Below the pieces are notes generated by a model. That model saw only the letters and a program-made list of their open reading frames with translations, ran no database searches and was not told the DNA's origin. The position numbers were made by a program, and so were the translations under genes. From Roseivirga thermotolerans (GTDB taxonomy: Bacteria > Bacteroidota > Bacteroidia > Cytophagales > Cyclobacteriaceae): DNA of 64,000 nucleotides. Position 1 is the first letter of the stretch. Every line of letters starts with the position of its first letter. Location: contig NZ_BNAG01000004.1 of NCBI RefSeq assembly GCF_014653175.1, positions 248,001 through 312,000 of the forward strand. The letters are read 5' to 3'. Below, one piece after another: positions 51,650 through 62,200 of the stretch.

Positions 51650-53176
51650 TTAAAGTTCACAGTAATTCCCATCGTTTGTCAGGTTGCTGCAGGGGTATCG
51701 CCAGGTCATTTTATCCCCTTCAATCAGGCTGTCTGCATTTTCCGGCCCCCAGGTTCCTGAAGGATATCCATAAATGGGCACTTCGTCATTGGCCCATGCT
51801 TTGAGTATTGGGTCTATAAATTCCCAGGCAGCTTCGGTGGAGTCGCCACGGGCGTAAAGAGTAGCATCTCCCTGCATGCAATCCAGTATCAGGCGTTCGT
51901 AAGCATCAGGTACATACACATTGCTGAGATCGTCATAGTGAAAGTCCATATTCACATGCTCCGTATTGTAGCCGGCTCCCGGAATCTTCATGGCGAATTT
52001 CAGTAATATACCTTCGTTGGGCTGAATTCTCAGTACCAATGTATTTTGCGGGTTGGCCAGATGCGGGTTGGCCGAGAAAAGGTGATGATGGTTAGGTTTG
52101 AAGTGAATAACCACTTCTGTAACCCGCGTAGGGAGGCGTTTTCCGGTGCGTATATAGAAGGGTACACCTGCCCAGCGCCAGTTGTCGATATAAAACTTGA
52201 GGGCAGCATAAGTTTCCGTTTTAGAATTCGGGTCAACTCCTTCTTCTTCGCGATAGCCCGGCACTTTTTCTCCTCGAATGGTAGAGGCCGTGTATTGGCC
52301 TCTGATTACGTTTTTGGCAATATCTTCAGTGGTGTATGGTCTCAGACTTTGAAACACCTTAAGCTTCTCATTTCTAATACTTTCGGCATCGGCTTTCACG
52401 GGAGGTTCCATGGCTACCAGCGCTACGAGCTGAAACAAATGGTTTTGCACCATGTCGCGCAAGGCCCCCGAAGAGTCGTAGTATCCGCCTCTTTTTTCTA
52501 CTCCCACGCTTTCTGCCGCGGTAATTTCAACCCGATGAATGTAGTTCCGATTCCATAGGGGTTCGAATATGCTATTGGCAAACCGGGTAACAAACATATT
52601 TTGTACCGTTTCTTTGCCCAAGTAGTGATCGATTCTGTATATCTGATCTTCCTCAAAGAATTTTCTCAGGTGTTGGTTCAAGTGCCTGGCCGATTCCAAA
52701 TCATATCCAAAGGGTTTTTCTACAATCAGCCGGCTCCATCCGTTTTTTTGACTATTCAAGCCATTGGCCGCCAGCCCCTCGGCAATAACCTCATATAGGC
52801 TGGGAGGGGTAGAGAGGTAGAAAATGTAATTATGACAGGTAGCCTTCTCCTCGTCTAGTGCTCTAAGCCTTTCTTTGAGTGTGGCATAAGCCTCTTTGTT
52901 TTTGGTGTCGAGCGACTGGTAATGAATGAGCTTGGAAAACGCATTAAGGTCGTCTTGACTTACTTTATTTTTGTCGGTGAGATGCTCGTTCTCAAAAACC
53001 ACACTCTGCCTGTATTCTTCATCGCTGTAAGCCGTGCGCCCCACACCAACTACAGCATAGCACTCGGCTAAAAAGCCTCCTTTAAAAAGATTGAAAACTG
53101 CAGGGATTAACTTGCGCTTGGTCAAATCGCCTGAGCCTCCGAATATTACCAAAACTTGATCGTCAGTTTTTTTCAT
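51650..53176 (-). CDS. zwf: Glucose-6-phosphate 1-dehydrogenase
   Basis: A 508-residue enzyme with the nucleotide motif FGGSGDLTKRKL near the N-terminus, the substrate signature RIDHYLGKE, and EKPFGYDL. It oxidises glucose-6-phosphate to the lactone, making NADPH (coenzyme choice not readable). It is the first gene of the zwf-pgl unit and is divergent from gnd with 147 bp between starts, so both can be driven from one regulatory region. No repressor binding site was recognised there. Confidence 0.98.
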   Translation of the reverse strand: MKKTDDQVLVIFGGSGDLTKRKLIPAVFNLFKGGFLAECYAVVGVGRTAYSDEEYRQSVVFENEHLTDKNKVSQDDLNAFSKLIHYQSLDTKNKEAYATLKERLRALDEEKATCHNYIFYLSTPPSLYEVIAEGLAANGLNSQKNGWSRLIVEKPFGYDLESARHLNQHLRKFFEEDQIYRIDHYLGKETVQNMFVTRFANSIFEPLWNRNYIHRVEITAAESVGVEKRGGYYDSSGALRDMVQNHLFQLVALVAMEPPVKADAESIRNEKLKVFQSLRPYTTEDIAKNVIRGQYTASTIRGEKVPGYREEEGVDPNSKTETYAALKFYIDNWRWAGVPFYIRTGKRLPTRVTEVVIHFKPNHHHLFSANPHLANPQNTLVLRIQPNEGILLKFAMKIPGAGYNTEHVNMDFHYDDLSNVYVPDAYERLILDCMQGDATLYARGDSTEAAWEFIDPILKAWANDEVPIYGYPSGTWGPENADSLIEGDKMTWRYPCSNLTNDGNYCEL

Positions 53177-53323
53177 TAATGTTTTATGCCTTGCTAAGGC
53201 TTTGTTTCTTTGTAAAGTCTAAATCAGTTTTACCCGCTAAAGTTCCGCGATAAAGATAATGGGTTGTGGTCAGAGTAGAGGAACTTAATGGTAGTTTTAG
53301 AACTTGGAAATTAAAACAAAAGC

Positions 53324-54727
53324 ATGTCTCAAGAAAAGTATGATTTTGGCCTGATAGGGCTGGGCGTAATGGGTAAGAACTTTATTCTTAATGTGGCCGA
53401 CCATGGTTTTTCGGCTCTGGGCTACGACCTGGATCAGGGCAAGGTAGAAGGGCTCATTGAGGAAGCCGGTAATGATAAAGTTTCGGCCACAACAGATGCA
53501 GATACTTTTTTGGCCGGACTAAAGCGACCTCGAAAAATTATGCTGTTGGTTCCGGCCGGAAAACCGGTAGACGCAGTAATAGAGAGTTTGAGGCCTAAGT
53601 TGGATGAAGGAGATATTATTATAGATGGAGGTAACTCGTTTTATACTGATACCGACCGGAGGTTTGAATCGCTGGCCAAAGACAAAATTCACTTTTTTGG
53701 AGCCGGAGTTTCCGGTGGGGCTAAAGGCGCCCGGGTGGGGCCTAGCATTATGCCCGGGGGCAATAAAGAGGCCTATGAACATATCCGACCTATTTTTGAA
53801 GCCGCATCGGCTAAGGTAAATGGTGAACCTTGCGTGGCGCATTTGGGAAATGGTTCGGCCGGAAATTATGTGAAGATGGTGCACAACGGCATTGAGTATG
53901 GCCTTATGCAGCTCATTTCAGAGGTATACGATATAATGAAGCACGGCCTTCGAATGTCTAATGTTGAAATGAAAGCCACTTTTGAGGCTTGGAACCAAGC
54001 CGAACTCGGTTCTTTCCTTACAGAAATTACGGCAGACATATTGGGAGTTCCTGATGATTTGGAAACCGGTGCATTGGTAGATGCCATTTTGGATAAGGCA
54101 AAACAAAAAGGAACCGGAAAATGGACTTCGCAAAACGCCATGGATTTGGGAGTGCCAATACCTACGGTGGATGCTGCTGTACGGATGCGCGAAATTTCTT
54201 CGTTCAAAAGTATGCGCGTTGAGGCAGCTAAACTATACACTTTGCCCATGGCTGAACGGGCCGATTTATCGACCGATGAACTGAAAGCCGCGCTCTATAC
54301 TTCCTTTATTGTTACTTATGCGCAAGGACTCCACCAGCTATCGGAGGCTTCTAAGGAATATAATTATGACCTGAACCTGGAGGTGATTGCTAAAATTTGG
54401 AGAGGCGGATGCATTATCAGGGCAAAATTTCTTGAAGAGATTCGCAAGGCCTATTCGTTCAATAAATCGCTGCAACATCTGTTGCTCAATGAGCAAATAG
54501 CCGAATTAGTGAAAACCAACCTCCCTCATTTAGCTAAGGTTTGCGCTGAGGGTATGCGTCTTGGTCTGCCGGTTTCGGCTTTGGCAGCATCACTTAACTA
54601 TTTCAATGCATTCAAGGCCGAACGTTTGCCGCTAAACCTCATTCAGGCCCAGCGAGACTATTTTGGATCGCATACCTATGAGCGATTGGATCGGCCGGGT
54701 ATTTTTCATACAGAGTGGGAGGCTTAA
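53324..54727 (+). CDS. gnd: 6-phosphogluconate dehydrogenase, decarboxylating
   Basis: A 467-residue protein with N-terminal Rossmann motif GLGVMG, the IIDGGNSFYTDTDRR segment, the catalytic GAGVSGGAKGARVGPSIMPGG loop (substrate and Lys region), and an all-alpha C-terminal half ending YERLDRPGIFHTEWEA. It converts 6-phosphogluconate to ribulose-5-phosphate and CO2 with reduction of NADP. It accepts carbon from zwf-pgl and from gluconate through gntK. Its stop codon interlocks with that of the convergent gntP-like gene (TTAA). Confidence 0.98.
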   Translation: MSQEKYDFGLIGLGVMGKNFILNVADHGFSALGYDLDQGKVEGLIEEAGNDKVSATTDADTFLAGLKRPRKIMLLVPAGKPVDAVIESLRPKLDEGDIIIDGGNSFYTDTDRRFESLAKDKIHFFGAGVSGGAKGARVGPSIMPGGNKEAYEHIRPIFEAASAKVNGEPCVAHLGNGSAGNYVKMVHNGIEYGLMQLISEVYDIMKHGLRMSNVEMKATFEAWNQAELGSFLTEITADILGVPDDLETGALVDAILDKAKQKGTGKWTSQNAMDLGVPIPTVDAAVRMREISSFKSMRVEAAKLYTLPMAERADLSTDELKAALYTSFIVTYAQGLHQLSEASKEYNYDLNLEVIAKIWRGGCIIRAKFLEEIRKAYSFNKSLQHLLLNEQIAELVKTNLPHLAKVCAEGMRLGLPVSALAASLNYFNAFKAERLPLNLIQAQRDYFGSHTYERLDRPGIFHTEWEA

Positions 54728-56073
54728 ACGAACTGATAGGCAATAAGCACGAGTATAAAGCTGGTAACAGAAATAAGGCTCGACTGTATGGTCCATGAGC
54801 GCAGGGTTTGTTGTACAGACTGGCCTAAAATGCGATTGACTAACCAAAAACCACTGTCGTTTACGTGAGACATAACGATGCTGCCTGAGGCAATGGCCAT
54901 CATGATGAAGGTTTTCTCCAGCATGTTCAGGTCCATTCCCGGTAATACAGCGGCTACAATTCCGGCACCGGTGAGCATGGCCACCGTTGCACTGCCTTGC
55001 ATAATACGAACCAGCACGGTAACCAGGTAGGCTAGCAGAAGCACAGAAAAGCTTGTATTTAGCATGCCCTGGGCTATTATATCTCCTATACCGGTGTTAA
55101 TCATTACGGTTTTAAGAACTCCTCCTGCCCCGGTTATCAGAATAATAGAACCGGCCGGAGCCAGTGAATCATTAGAGAGTTTGAACAAGGCCTCTTTTCC
55201 TAAACCCTTTTTGACTCCAAGAAAGTAAAGGGCTAGAAAGGTAGCCAATAGGAGCGATACAAACGGATGTCCTATAAAAGCCGCAACATCGACAAAAACC
55301 GAAGAAGCTATGAGGCCTTCACGAGCCATTGTGTTTAGAAATGATCCTAACAGTATAAGGCAAATGGGAAGCCCCAAAACCCAGAAAATGGTACGAACCA
55401 GCCCTTCGTCCAGAGCTTGGTCGGTCGTTTCAGTTGCTATTTCCAATTCACCATCGGGAGTATCGGGTACCAGAAACTTAGTCATAATCAGCCCGCAGAA
55501 AAGCGCAACGGGGATGCCAACGAGGGCTCCTACAACAATGGCATAGCCCAGGTCTACCTGCAATATATCTGCCACCGCTACCGGCCCGGGTGTAGGAGGA
55601 ATAAAGCTATGGGTAATTCCCAGTCCTGTCAGCAAGGGAAGGCCATAGTATAATACATGGCGATTACTCTTTTTGGCCAGTGCCTTTACCAGGGGCATAA
55701 GAATGATAATACCTACATCGAAGAATACAGGAATAGAAACTATAAAGCCTGTGCTTAACAGGGCCAGCCGAGACTTAGATTCTCCTCCTTTTTTTAACAG
55801 GTAACGAGCCAATGCCTGAGCACCCCCTGAATGTTCCAGTATGGCTCCAAAAATGGCTCCCAGCCCCACAATGGTAGCTACAAAGGCCAGCGTATCGCCC
55901 ATGCCTTTTGCTATAGAATCGATTATCTCGTCAGTATTCAGCCCTCCTAAAAGGCCTACCCAAATGCTGGCAAAAAGCAAACTCAGAAAAGCATTGAGCT
56001 TCCACTTCATAATTAGAAAAAGGAGCAGGGCTACTCCCGAAACAATGGCCAGATAGAGTTGTAGGTTTTCCAT
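54724..56073 (-). CDS. gntP: Gluconate:H+ symporter (GntP family)
   Basis: A 449-residue membrane protein with about 12 hydrophobic segments, matching the GntP/GntT family that imports gluconate and related acids with protons (SFIPPTPGPVAVADILQVDLGYAI is characteristic, and GSATVAMLTGAGIVA). It is followed on the same strand by nothing but lies 31 bp downstream of gntK, so gntK-gntP form one operon. Substrate is inferred from the kinase neighbour; other sugar acids are possible. Its end overlaps gnd by 4 bp, tail to tail. Confidence 0.93.
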   Translation of the reverse strand: MENLQLYLAIVSGVALLLFLIMKWKLNAFLSLLFASIWVGLLGGLNTDEIIDSIAKGMGDTLAFVATIVGLGAIFGAILEHSGGAQALARYLLKKGGESKSRLALLSTGFIVSIPVFFDVGIIILMPLVKALAKKSNRHVLYYGLPLLTGLGITHSFIPPTPGPVAVADILQVDLGYAIVVGALVGIPVALFCGLIMTKFLVPDTPDGELEIATETTDQALDEGLVRTIFWVLGLPICLILLGSFLNTMAREGLIASSVFVDVAAFIGHPFVSLLLATFLALYFLGVKKGLGKEALFKLSNDSLAPAGSIILITGAGGVLKTVMINTGIGDIIAQGMLNTSFSVLLLAYLVTVLVRIMQGSATVAMLTGAGIVAAVLPGMDLNMLEKTFIMMAIASGSIVMSHVNDSGFWLVNRILGQSVQQTLRSWTIQSSLISVTSFILVLIAYQFV

Positions 56074-56104
56074 GAAAAAGTAATGAAGCCAAGAAATTAG
56101 TCAA

Positions 56105-56593
56105 TTACTGTAAAGTGGAAAAATGTTCGGCCAGTAAATCAACCGATTTGGTAATATTGAGGGTGGCCGATAGGCGAAAAGCACTTGAAGGGATCTCTAG
56201 CGCATCGAGCTGAGATTGTACTAATGTAGCGGGCATAAAATGACCTTTACGTCTTTTTAGTCTTCTGTGAGCTTCTTCGGCAGTAATCTCTAAGTAAACC
56301 AGATGTAGTTTTAGGCGTTGGGCCAGGTACAACCTGTAACTTTCTTTAAGGGCGCTACAACCCAATACAAAACATGGCCTATGACTTTGTAATATGTGTT
56401 CTACTATGGCTGCAAGCCAAGGCCATCGGTCGTCATCGTCTAAAGGCTGCCCGCTGCTCATTTTCATTACGTTTTCGCGAGGGTGAAAATCGTCAGCATC
56501 TAAAAATGGCATGCCCATACGGTTGGCCAAGGCTTTTCCCACGGTGCTTTTACCTGCACCGCTTATCCCCATCACCACTATAACTTCTTTCAA
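56105..56593 (-). CDS. gntK: Gluconokinase
   Basis: A 162-residue P-loop kinase of the GntK family: Walker A GISGAGKST, DADDFHP (substrate-binding), CSALKESYR and a lid region RRKGHFMP. It phosphorylates gluconate to 6-phosphogluconate, linking the permease to gnd. Size and motifs match the thermoresistant gluconokinase type. It heads the gntK-gntP operon; the OmpA-like gene is divergent, only 12-96 bp away depending on its start. Confidence 0.96.
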   Translation of the reverse strand: MKEVIVVMGISGAGKSTVGKALANRMGMPFLDADDFHPRENVMKMSSGQPLDDDDRWPWLAAIVEHILQSHRPCFVLGCSALKESYRLYLAQRLKLHLVYLEITAEEAHRRLKRRKGHFMPATLVQSQLDALEIPSSAFRLSATLNITKSVDLLAEHFSTLQ

Positions 56594-56689
56594 TGTTTTT
56601 TCCGTTTGTCACTTAAAATTCAGCAGTTCAAGTTATTTGAAAAACTCTACATCTGCCAAAGCGTTAATAGTCAGGTAATAAGGAGTTCT

Positions 56690-57109
56690 ATGCTCAGGTG
56701 GTTTATTATATTATGGCTTTTAACGAGTACTCTATTCTCAGTAAACGCACAGACGTTTGGCGAGCCATCGGCTATTCGAAGTATTTATTTTGGAGGAGGA
56801 AGTGCCCGTGTGGACATACGCCAGGCCAATCAGCTAAAATTATTTCTGGACTCTATACCAAATATTCATGATTATTTTATCACAGTGCATAGCCATACCG
56901 ACAATATAGGCGGCAAGGAGTATAATGAGCGGCTCAGTAAAATGAGGAGTCAGTCGGTAATTGATCTAATGCTAAAGCTGGAGAAGATTAAAAAGGAAAT
57001 GATAGAGGTACGAGATTTTGGGCTATATAACCCGGTTTACGATAACTCAACCTGGGAAGGACGTATGAAAAACAGGCGGGTAGATGTAATTCTTTGGCTG
57101 GTTATTTAA
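56690..57109 (+). CDS. OmpA-C-like exported protein
   Basis: Start chosen at ATG 56690 because a Shine-Dalgarno AAGGAG (56680-56685) lies 4 bp upstream and a signal peptide (MLRWFIILWLLTSTLFSVNAQ) begins there; an in-frame ATG at 56606 would add 28 unrelated residues. The 139-residue product carries an OmpA-like domain (about 32-135): STFFGGGSARV-type start, VHSHTDNIGGKEYNERLSKMRSQSV and MKNRRVDVILW. Such domains bind peptidoglycan. There is no beta-barrel or lipobox, so it may be a soluble periplasmic version. It is divergent from gntK. The SD is unusual for this window. Confidence 0.84.
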   Translation: MLRWFIILWLLTSTLFSVNAQTFGEPSAIRSIYFGGGSARVDIRQANQLKLFLDSIPNIHDYFITVHSHTDNIGGKEYNERLSKMRSQSVIDLMLKLEKIKKEMIEVRDFGLYNPVYDNSTWEGRMKNRRVDVILWLVI

Positions 57110-57302
57110 AGAAACTGCCGAAATCAAAACCTTAAGGCTTTCTTTCGACAGCTTTTCTTTCGAGTGGTTTAGTGATGTGTCTACTACTGCCACAAGCTGT
57201 ACCCACCCGGTATTTTATTACTGCTATTTCTGCCAACATCAATGGAGTTGAAACCCGGAGTCTGTTCTTTAGCTTGCCAGATTGGTCTCTCCATTATTGT
57301 TT

Positions 57303-57857
57303 TTAGAAAAGCTTTTCGGGTGGTGGTGTTACCCCTTTCATTCTCAGGTATACTGTAGTTTGCCCTCTGTGGTGAGTTTGGTGTTCAAACGCTTTTTTAA
57401 GCCACTCTACCCTGGAAATATTGAAGCCAAAAGATTCAACTTTTTCTTCGCCTTTGGTCATATCCATGTTTTTTACGGCAGCAATACACCAGTCGTAAGC
57501 TTCAACAGTGATATCCCGGAGGGCTTTTTTGTTATGATATTTGCTTTCCTTTTCAAGGTTTACCGTAGCGTAAATACGCTCAGCGCCCGTAGCATTGGCT
57601 ACAATACCAATATTGCCCTGAGCCATGTGTAGAAATTGTTCGGCAAAGGTGCGTACTCCTTCGGTAGGTCTAAAAGTTATTCCGTCTTCAGGCATGGCAT
57701 CAATATACTCCAATGAGTAGGCCTTAGCTCGTTCCCAGTCGGCAACGAAACCTTCTTTCATCGACTCCTCCACTGCAGAGTCTCCCGTTACGATCAGATT
57801 GGCCGAAGCAAATATGATGAGCGTAAGTGCTAAAATGGTTTTTGTGAAGTTTTTCAT
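57303..57857 (-). CDS. Exported DinB-family protein
   Basis: A 184-residue protein from ATG 57857, where a signal peptide (MKNFTKTILALTLIIFASANLIV) begins; the longer frame to 58145 overlaps the divergent flavoprotein gene and is not credible. The DinB metal triad is visible: His in AEQFLHMAQGN (near residue 70) and HQTHHRGQ near the C-terminus. An exported DinB protein is unusual because most act in the cytoplasm, for example with low-molecular-weight thiols. Its role is unknown. Confidence 0.85.
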   Translation of the reverse strand: MKNFTKTILALTLIIFASANLIVTGDSAVEESMKEGFVADWERAKAYSLEYIDAMPEDGITFRPTEGVRTFAEQFLHMAQGNIGIVANATGAERIYATVNLEKESKYHNKKALRDITVEAYDWCIAAVKNMDMTKGEEKVESFGFNISRVEWLKKAFEHQTHHRGQTTVYLRMKGVTPPPEKLF

Positions 57858-57926
57858 GAGATTTGAATAAAAGTGTCTTAAAGTCTTACGGTGATATTGG
57901 CAAAATGATTTGTTACTTTGATCCCC

Positions 57927-59141
57927 ATGAACAATAGAGTGGCCATTATAGGTGGTGGAGCGGCCGGTTTTTTTGCAGCTATTTCGTGTAAAATGCACGC
58001 CCCAAATGCCAGGGTTGTGTTGTACGAAAAATCCGTCAAACTGCTGGCTAAGGTAAAGGTTTCCGGAGGAGGTAGGTGTAATGCAACGAATGGTTGCCAG
58101 GGTATTCCTACTTTTGCAGCGCATTACCCAAGGGGTGAAAAGCATCTTAAAAAAGCCTTTTCACAATTCAATGCCTCAGATACAATCGAGTGGTTTGAAA
58201 GTAGGGGAGTACAACTAAAGGAGGAAGCCGATGGGCGCGTATTTCCTGTGACGGACGATTCTCAAACCATAGTAGATTGCCTTTTGAATGAAGCCCGAAA
58301 GCTTAGGATTGATATTCAACTCAGTGCGGCCGTACAGGCCATTCAGAAAGAAGAAAATGCCTTTAAACTCCGTTTTAAAGAAGGAACCGAACAATTCGAT
58401 AGAGTGATAGTGGCAACCGGTGGCAGTCCTAAACCAGAAGGTTTTGGCTGGTTAGAATCGCTCGGTCATCAGGTAGAATCGCCAGTGCCCAGTCTTTTTA
58501 CTTTTAACATGCCCGGGCAGTCCATTACTCAGCTCATGGGGGTATCGGTGCCTGCCGCAGTTGTAAAAATTCAGGGTACACGCCTAATGGAAAAGGGACC
58601 TTTATTGATTACCCATTGGGGTATGAGTGGCCCGGCCATTTTGAAAACATCGGCCTGGGGTGCTCGTTTGCTTCACGAAATGAACTATAAGTTCATAGCT
58701 CATATTAACTGGTTGGGCCTTAGCGAAAAGGAGTTAAGGGAGATGTTAAGGCAAATACAGACAGACCACCCCAAGAAAAAAATTAAAAATCAGATGCCGC
58801 TGGGGCTTACACAGAGGCTATGGGAACATTTTCTGACAACCCTTGGAATAGACGAAGATAAGCCATGGGCTGAACTGTCGAAAAAGTCACTAAACCGTTT
58901 GGTGGAAAAACTCGGCAACGATCAGTATCCGGTGAACGGAAAAACCACTTTTAAAGAAGAGTTTGTGACAGCCGGGGGGGTAAAACTGGGTGAGGTAAAC
59001 TTCAACACCATGGAGAGTCGGGTGGTTGAAGGCTTGTTTTTTGCCGGAGAAGTGCTCGATATAGACGGTATTACGGGAGGCTTTAATTTTCAGGCTGCCT
59101 GGACCACCGGCTACATTGCCGGAAAACACTGCCTGGCTTAG
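57927..59141 (+). CDS. FAD-dependent oxidoreductase, HI0933/YhiN family
   Basis: A 404-residue flavoprotein from ATG 57927 (a TTG nine bases upstream is the alternative). FAD-binding motif AIIGGGAAGFFAAI opens the protein. GGRCNATNG is the family hallmark, followed by VIVATGGSPKPEGFGW and a C-terminal VEGLFFAGEVLDIDGITGGFNFQAAW motif. Members (YhiN, HI0933) are predicted oxidoreductases of unresolved substrate. It is divergent from the exported DinB gene and 76 bp upstream of the Asp-box protein. Confidence 0.93.
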   Translation: MNNRVAIIGGGAAGFFAAISCKMHAPNARVVLYEKSVKLLAKVKVSGGGRCNATNGCQGIPTFAAHYPRGEKHLKKAFSQFNASDTIEWFESRGVQLKEEADGRVFPVTDDSQTIVDCLLNEARKLRIDIQLSAAVQAIQKEENAFKLRFKEGTEQFDRVIVATGGSPKPEGFGWLESLGHQVESPVPSLFTFNMPGQSITQLMGVSVPAAVVKIQGTRLMEKGPLLITHWGMSGPAILKTSAWGARLLHEMNYKFIAHINWLGLSEKELREMLRQIQTDHPKKKIKNQMPLGLTQRLWEHFLTTLGIDEDKPWAELSKKSLNRLVEKLGNDQYPVNGKTTFKEEFVTAGGVKLGEVNFNTMESRVVEGLFFAGEVLDIDGITGGFNFQAAWTTGYIAGKHCLA

Positions 59142-59217
59142 TTCCGCTCGTCAAAATGCTGCACCGCTTTTTGCAGTATTTATTTTAATTTCCCCATTCT
59201 TAAAATTTAAAACTATC

Positions 59218-62200
59218 ATGAAGATTAGACATCTGATCATTACATGTCTTGCAGTGTTTTCTTCCGTGGGTCTACAGGCCCAGGATCTGCAGGGAATTCT
59301 TAAAAACTATGAGTTCCGAAACGTAGGCCCGCTAAGGGGAGGCCGTGTTACAGCCGTGGCCGGAGTAGCCAGCCAGCCCTCCGTTTTTTACATGGGAGCC
59401 ACGGGTGGTGGCGTTTGGAAAACCGATGATTACGGAATGACCTGGAACAATGTATCAGATGGATATTTTTCAACCCCTTCTATTGGAGCCATATCGGTTT
59501 ATCAAAAAGATCCCAATATCATTTATGTGGGTACAGGCTCTGACGGTTTACGCTCCAATGTGATTACGGGAAAGGGCATGTACAAATCTACCGATGCCGG
59601 TAAAACCTGGGAGTTTATAGGCTTAAAAGAAACCGGGCAGATTGGTGCTGTTGAGATTCATCCGGATAATCCCAATGTGGTTTATGTGGCTGCTATTGGT
59701 AAAGCTTTTGGTAAAAACGAAGAGCGCGGAGTATTTAAAACAGTCGATGGAGGAAAGTCCTGGCAAAAAGTATTGTATCATTCCGATAGTGTGGGTTTCT
59801 CCGATTTGGAATTGGCTCCTGACGACCCGAATACGATCTATGCCGGAGCCTGGCGTGCAGAACGTAAGCCCTGGACAATTATCAGTGGTTCGTCTGAGGG
59901 AGGCGTGTACAAGTCGACCGATGGAGGAGTGAACTGGACCAAACTTACCAACGGATTACCAACCCGACTGATCGGTAAGATAGATTTTGCCGTTTCGGCA
60001 GCGAAGCCGGAGAGGGTATATGCTAATATTGAAGCTTCAGACGATCAGGGCGGTTTGTACAGATCGGACAATCGTGGCGAAAGCTGGGAATTTGTTTCAG
60101 ACAATTCTAACCTTACCAACCGGCCTTTTTACTACACCAATATTTACGCAAATCCGAAAAATGCCGATGTGGTGTTCAACAGTGCACTTCGCTTTTTAAA
60201 ATCGACCGATGGGGGCAAAACCTGGCGGTCTGTGAGTACTCCTCATGGAGATAACCACGATATTTGGATTAACCCTAACGACACTTCCATTTGGATTCAG
60301 GCCAACGATGGGGGAGCAAACGTAACACTCAACAATGGCCGAACCTGGTCTACTCAGTTCAACCAACCAACAGCCGAGCTGTATCAGGTAGAGGTAGACG
60401 ATCAATACCCGTATTGGTTATATGCCGGCCAGCAAGACAATTACAGCACTATTGCAGTGCCCAGTATGCCAACAGAAAGTGTGCAGTCGGGGAGCAATGC
60501 TTTTATCATAAACACCGGTGGTTGTGAAACAGGCCCTGCCGTGCCTAAACCCGGAAATCCCAATATTGTATACTCCAATTGCAAGGGGCGTTTTGGAGTA
60601 TATGACAAGCGCACCGGCCAGGAATTACAGTACTATGTGGGGGCAACCAATATTTATGGACACAACCCCAAAGATCTTAAATTCCGTTTTCAGCGAGTGG
60701 CTCCCATTCATGTATCGCCTCATAATCCCGATGTAGTGTATCATACCTCACAGTATGTACACAAAACCACAGACGATGGAAAGACCTGGGAAATTATTTC
60801 GCCAGACCTGACAGCCTTTGAAGCTGACAAGCAGGTGGTACCGGGAGAACCAATTACCCGCGATGTAACGGGAGAAGAATACTACAGTACCATTTATGCC
60901 ATTAGAGAGTCTACCTTGCAGGAAGGCCTTATTTGGGTAGGGGCTAATGACGGACCTGTGCATGTGACCCGAGATGGTGGTAAAACCTGGACCAACGTGA
61001 CTCCTGATATGCCTAAAGGGGGCAGGGTAGATGCAGTAGAACCCTCACCTCATAATCCGGCCAAAGCTTACGTGGCCGTTTTGCGCTATCAATTAGACAA
61101 TGACTTTAGCCCTTACATCTATAAAACAGAAGATTATGGGCAAACCTGGGAGCTCTTAACTCCCGGTAATAATGGAATACCGGCCGATTACCCTACCCGC
61201 GTGGTGCGTGAAGACCCTGAGAAAGAAGGGGTGCTCTATGCCGGTACCGAGTTTGGGCTTTTTGTGTCGTTCAATGATGGTAAAAACTGGCAGGCTTTTA
61301 ACAATAACCTGCCTGTAACCCCAATTACAGACATTAAGGTGCATAATGATGACTTGGTGATGTCTACCATGGGTAGAGGATTTTGGATATTGGACAACAT
61401 TATTAGCCTTAGAGAACTGGCCGATGTAAAAGATTATCAGGCTTATTTGTTCGATTTGAAAGACGGAATAAGAAACCGTATGAGAGCCTCTAGCGATTAC
61501 AATGGCCCGGAATATCCATCGATGGGTGTTACAATTGACTACTACATAAAAGACCAAGACCAGCCGGTAAAGCTGGAAATTGTGAATAGTGAGGGTCAGG
61601 TGGTTCGTTCTTTTGTAAATGGAAGACCAAGTCCTCCGGTAGATAGAGAACGAGACATGTCTACGGAATTTTCTGAGCCGCCAGCCGCTGGAGGACTACC
61701 AAATAAGCAGGGAATTAACCGCTATGTATGGAATATGCGCCATGCAGGAGGCTGGAGTGAAAATCCAAGAAGGTCTTATCTTGGCAATGGGCCAATGGTA
61801 TCGAATGGCACCTACACGGCCAGACTTACTGTGGGCGATCAGGTGATGGAAGAACAGTTTAAAGTGGTACTGGACCCAAGAGGCAGCCTGGTGAATGATG
61901 ATGATGTAGCTGAGCAAGAGCGGTTGGCTTTGGAGATTCAGTCGTTTGCCGATGAGGTGGCTCAATTGGTAGCTACGGTAGCCAAGGCCAGAGAAGACCT
62001 GCAAAACAGCCTTGAAACTGAAAAAGCAAGTAAGAGAGCGCAACGCAAGAAAGAACAGTTAGATGCGATTTATTACCAATTGGTAACGCCTCCGGGTACA
62101 TACATGCAGCCAATGTTGCAGTCACAGACCGGCTATCTTTCGAGCATGATTGGGCGGGCAGACCAACGTCCGGGGCAAGATGCTTATGAACGTTTTGAAG

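Noticed and set aside
57858-58145. Longer DinB frame reaching into the flavoprotein gene
   Set aside because: It runs antisense through the well-supported YhiN-family gene, and the signal peptide starts at 57857.
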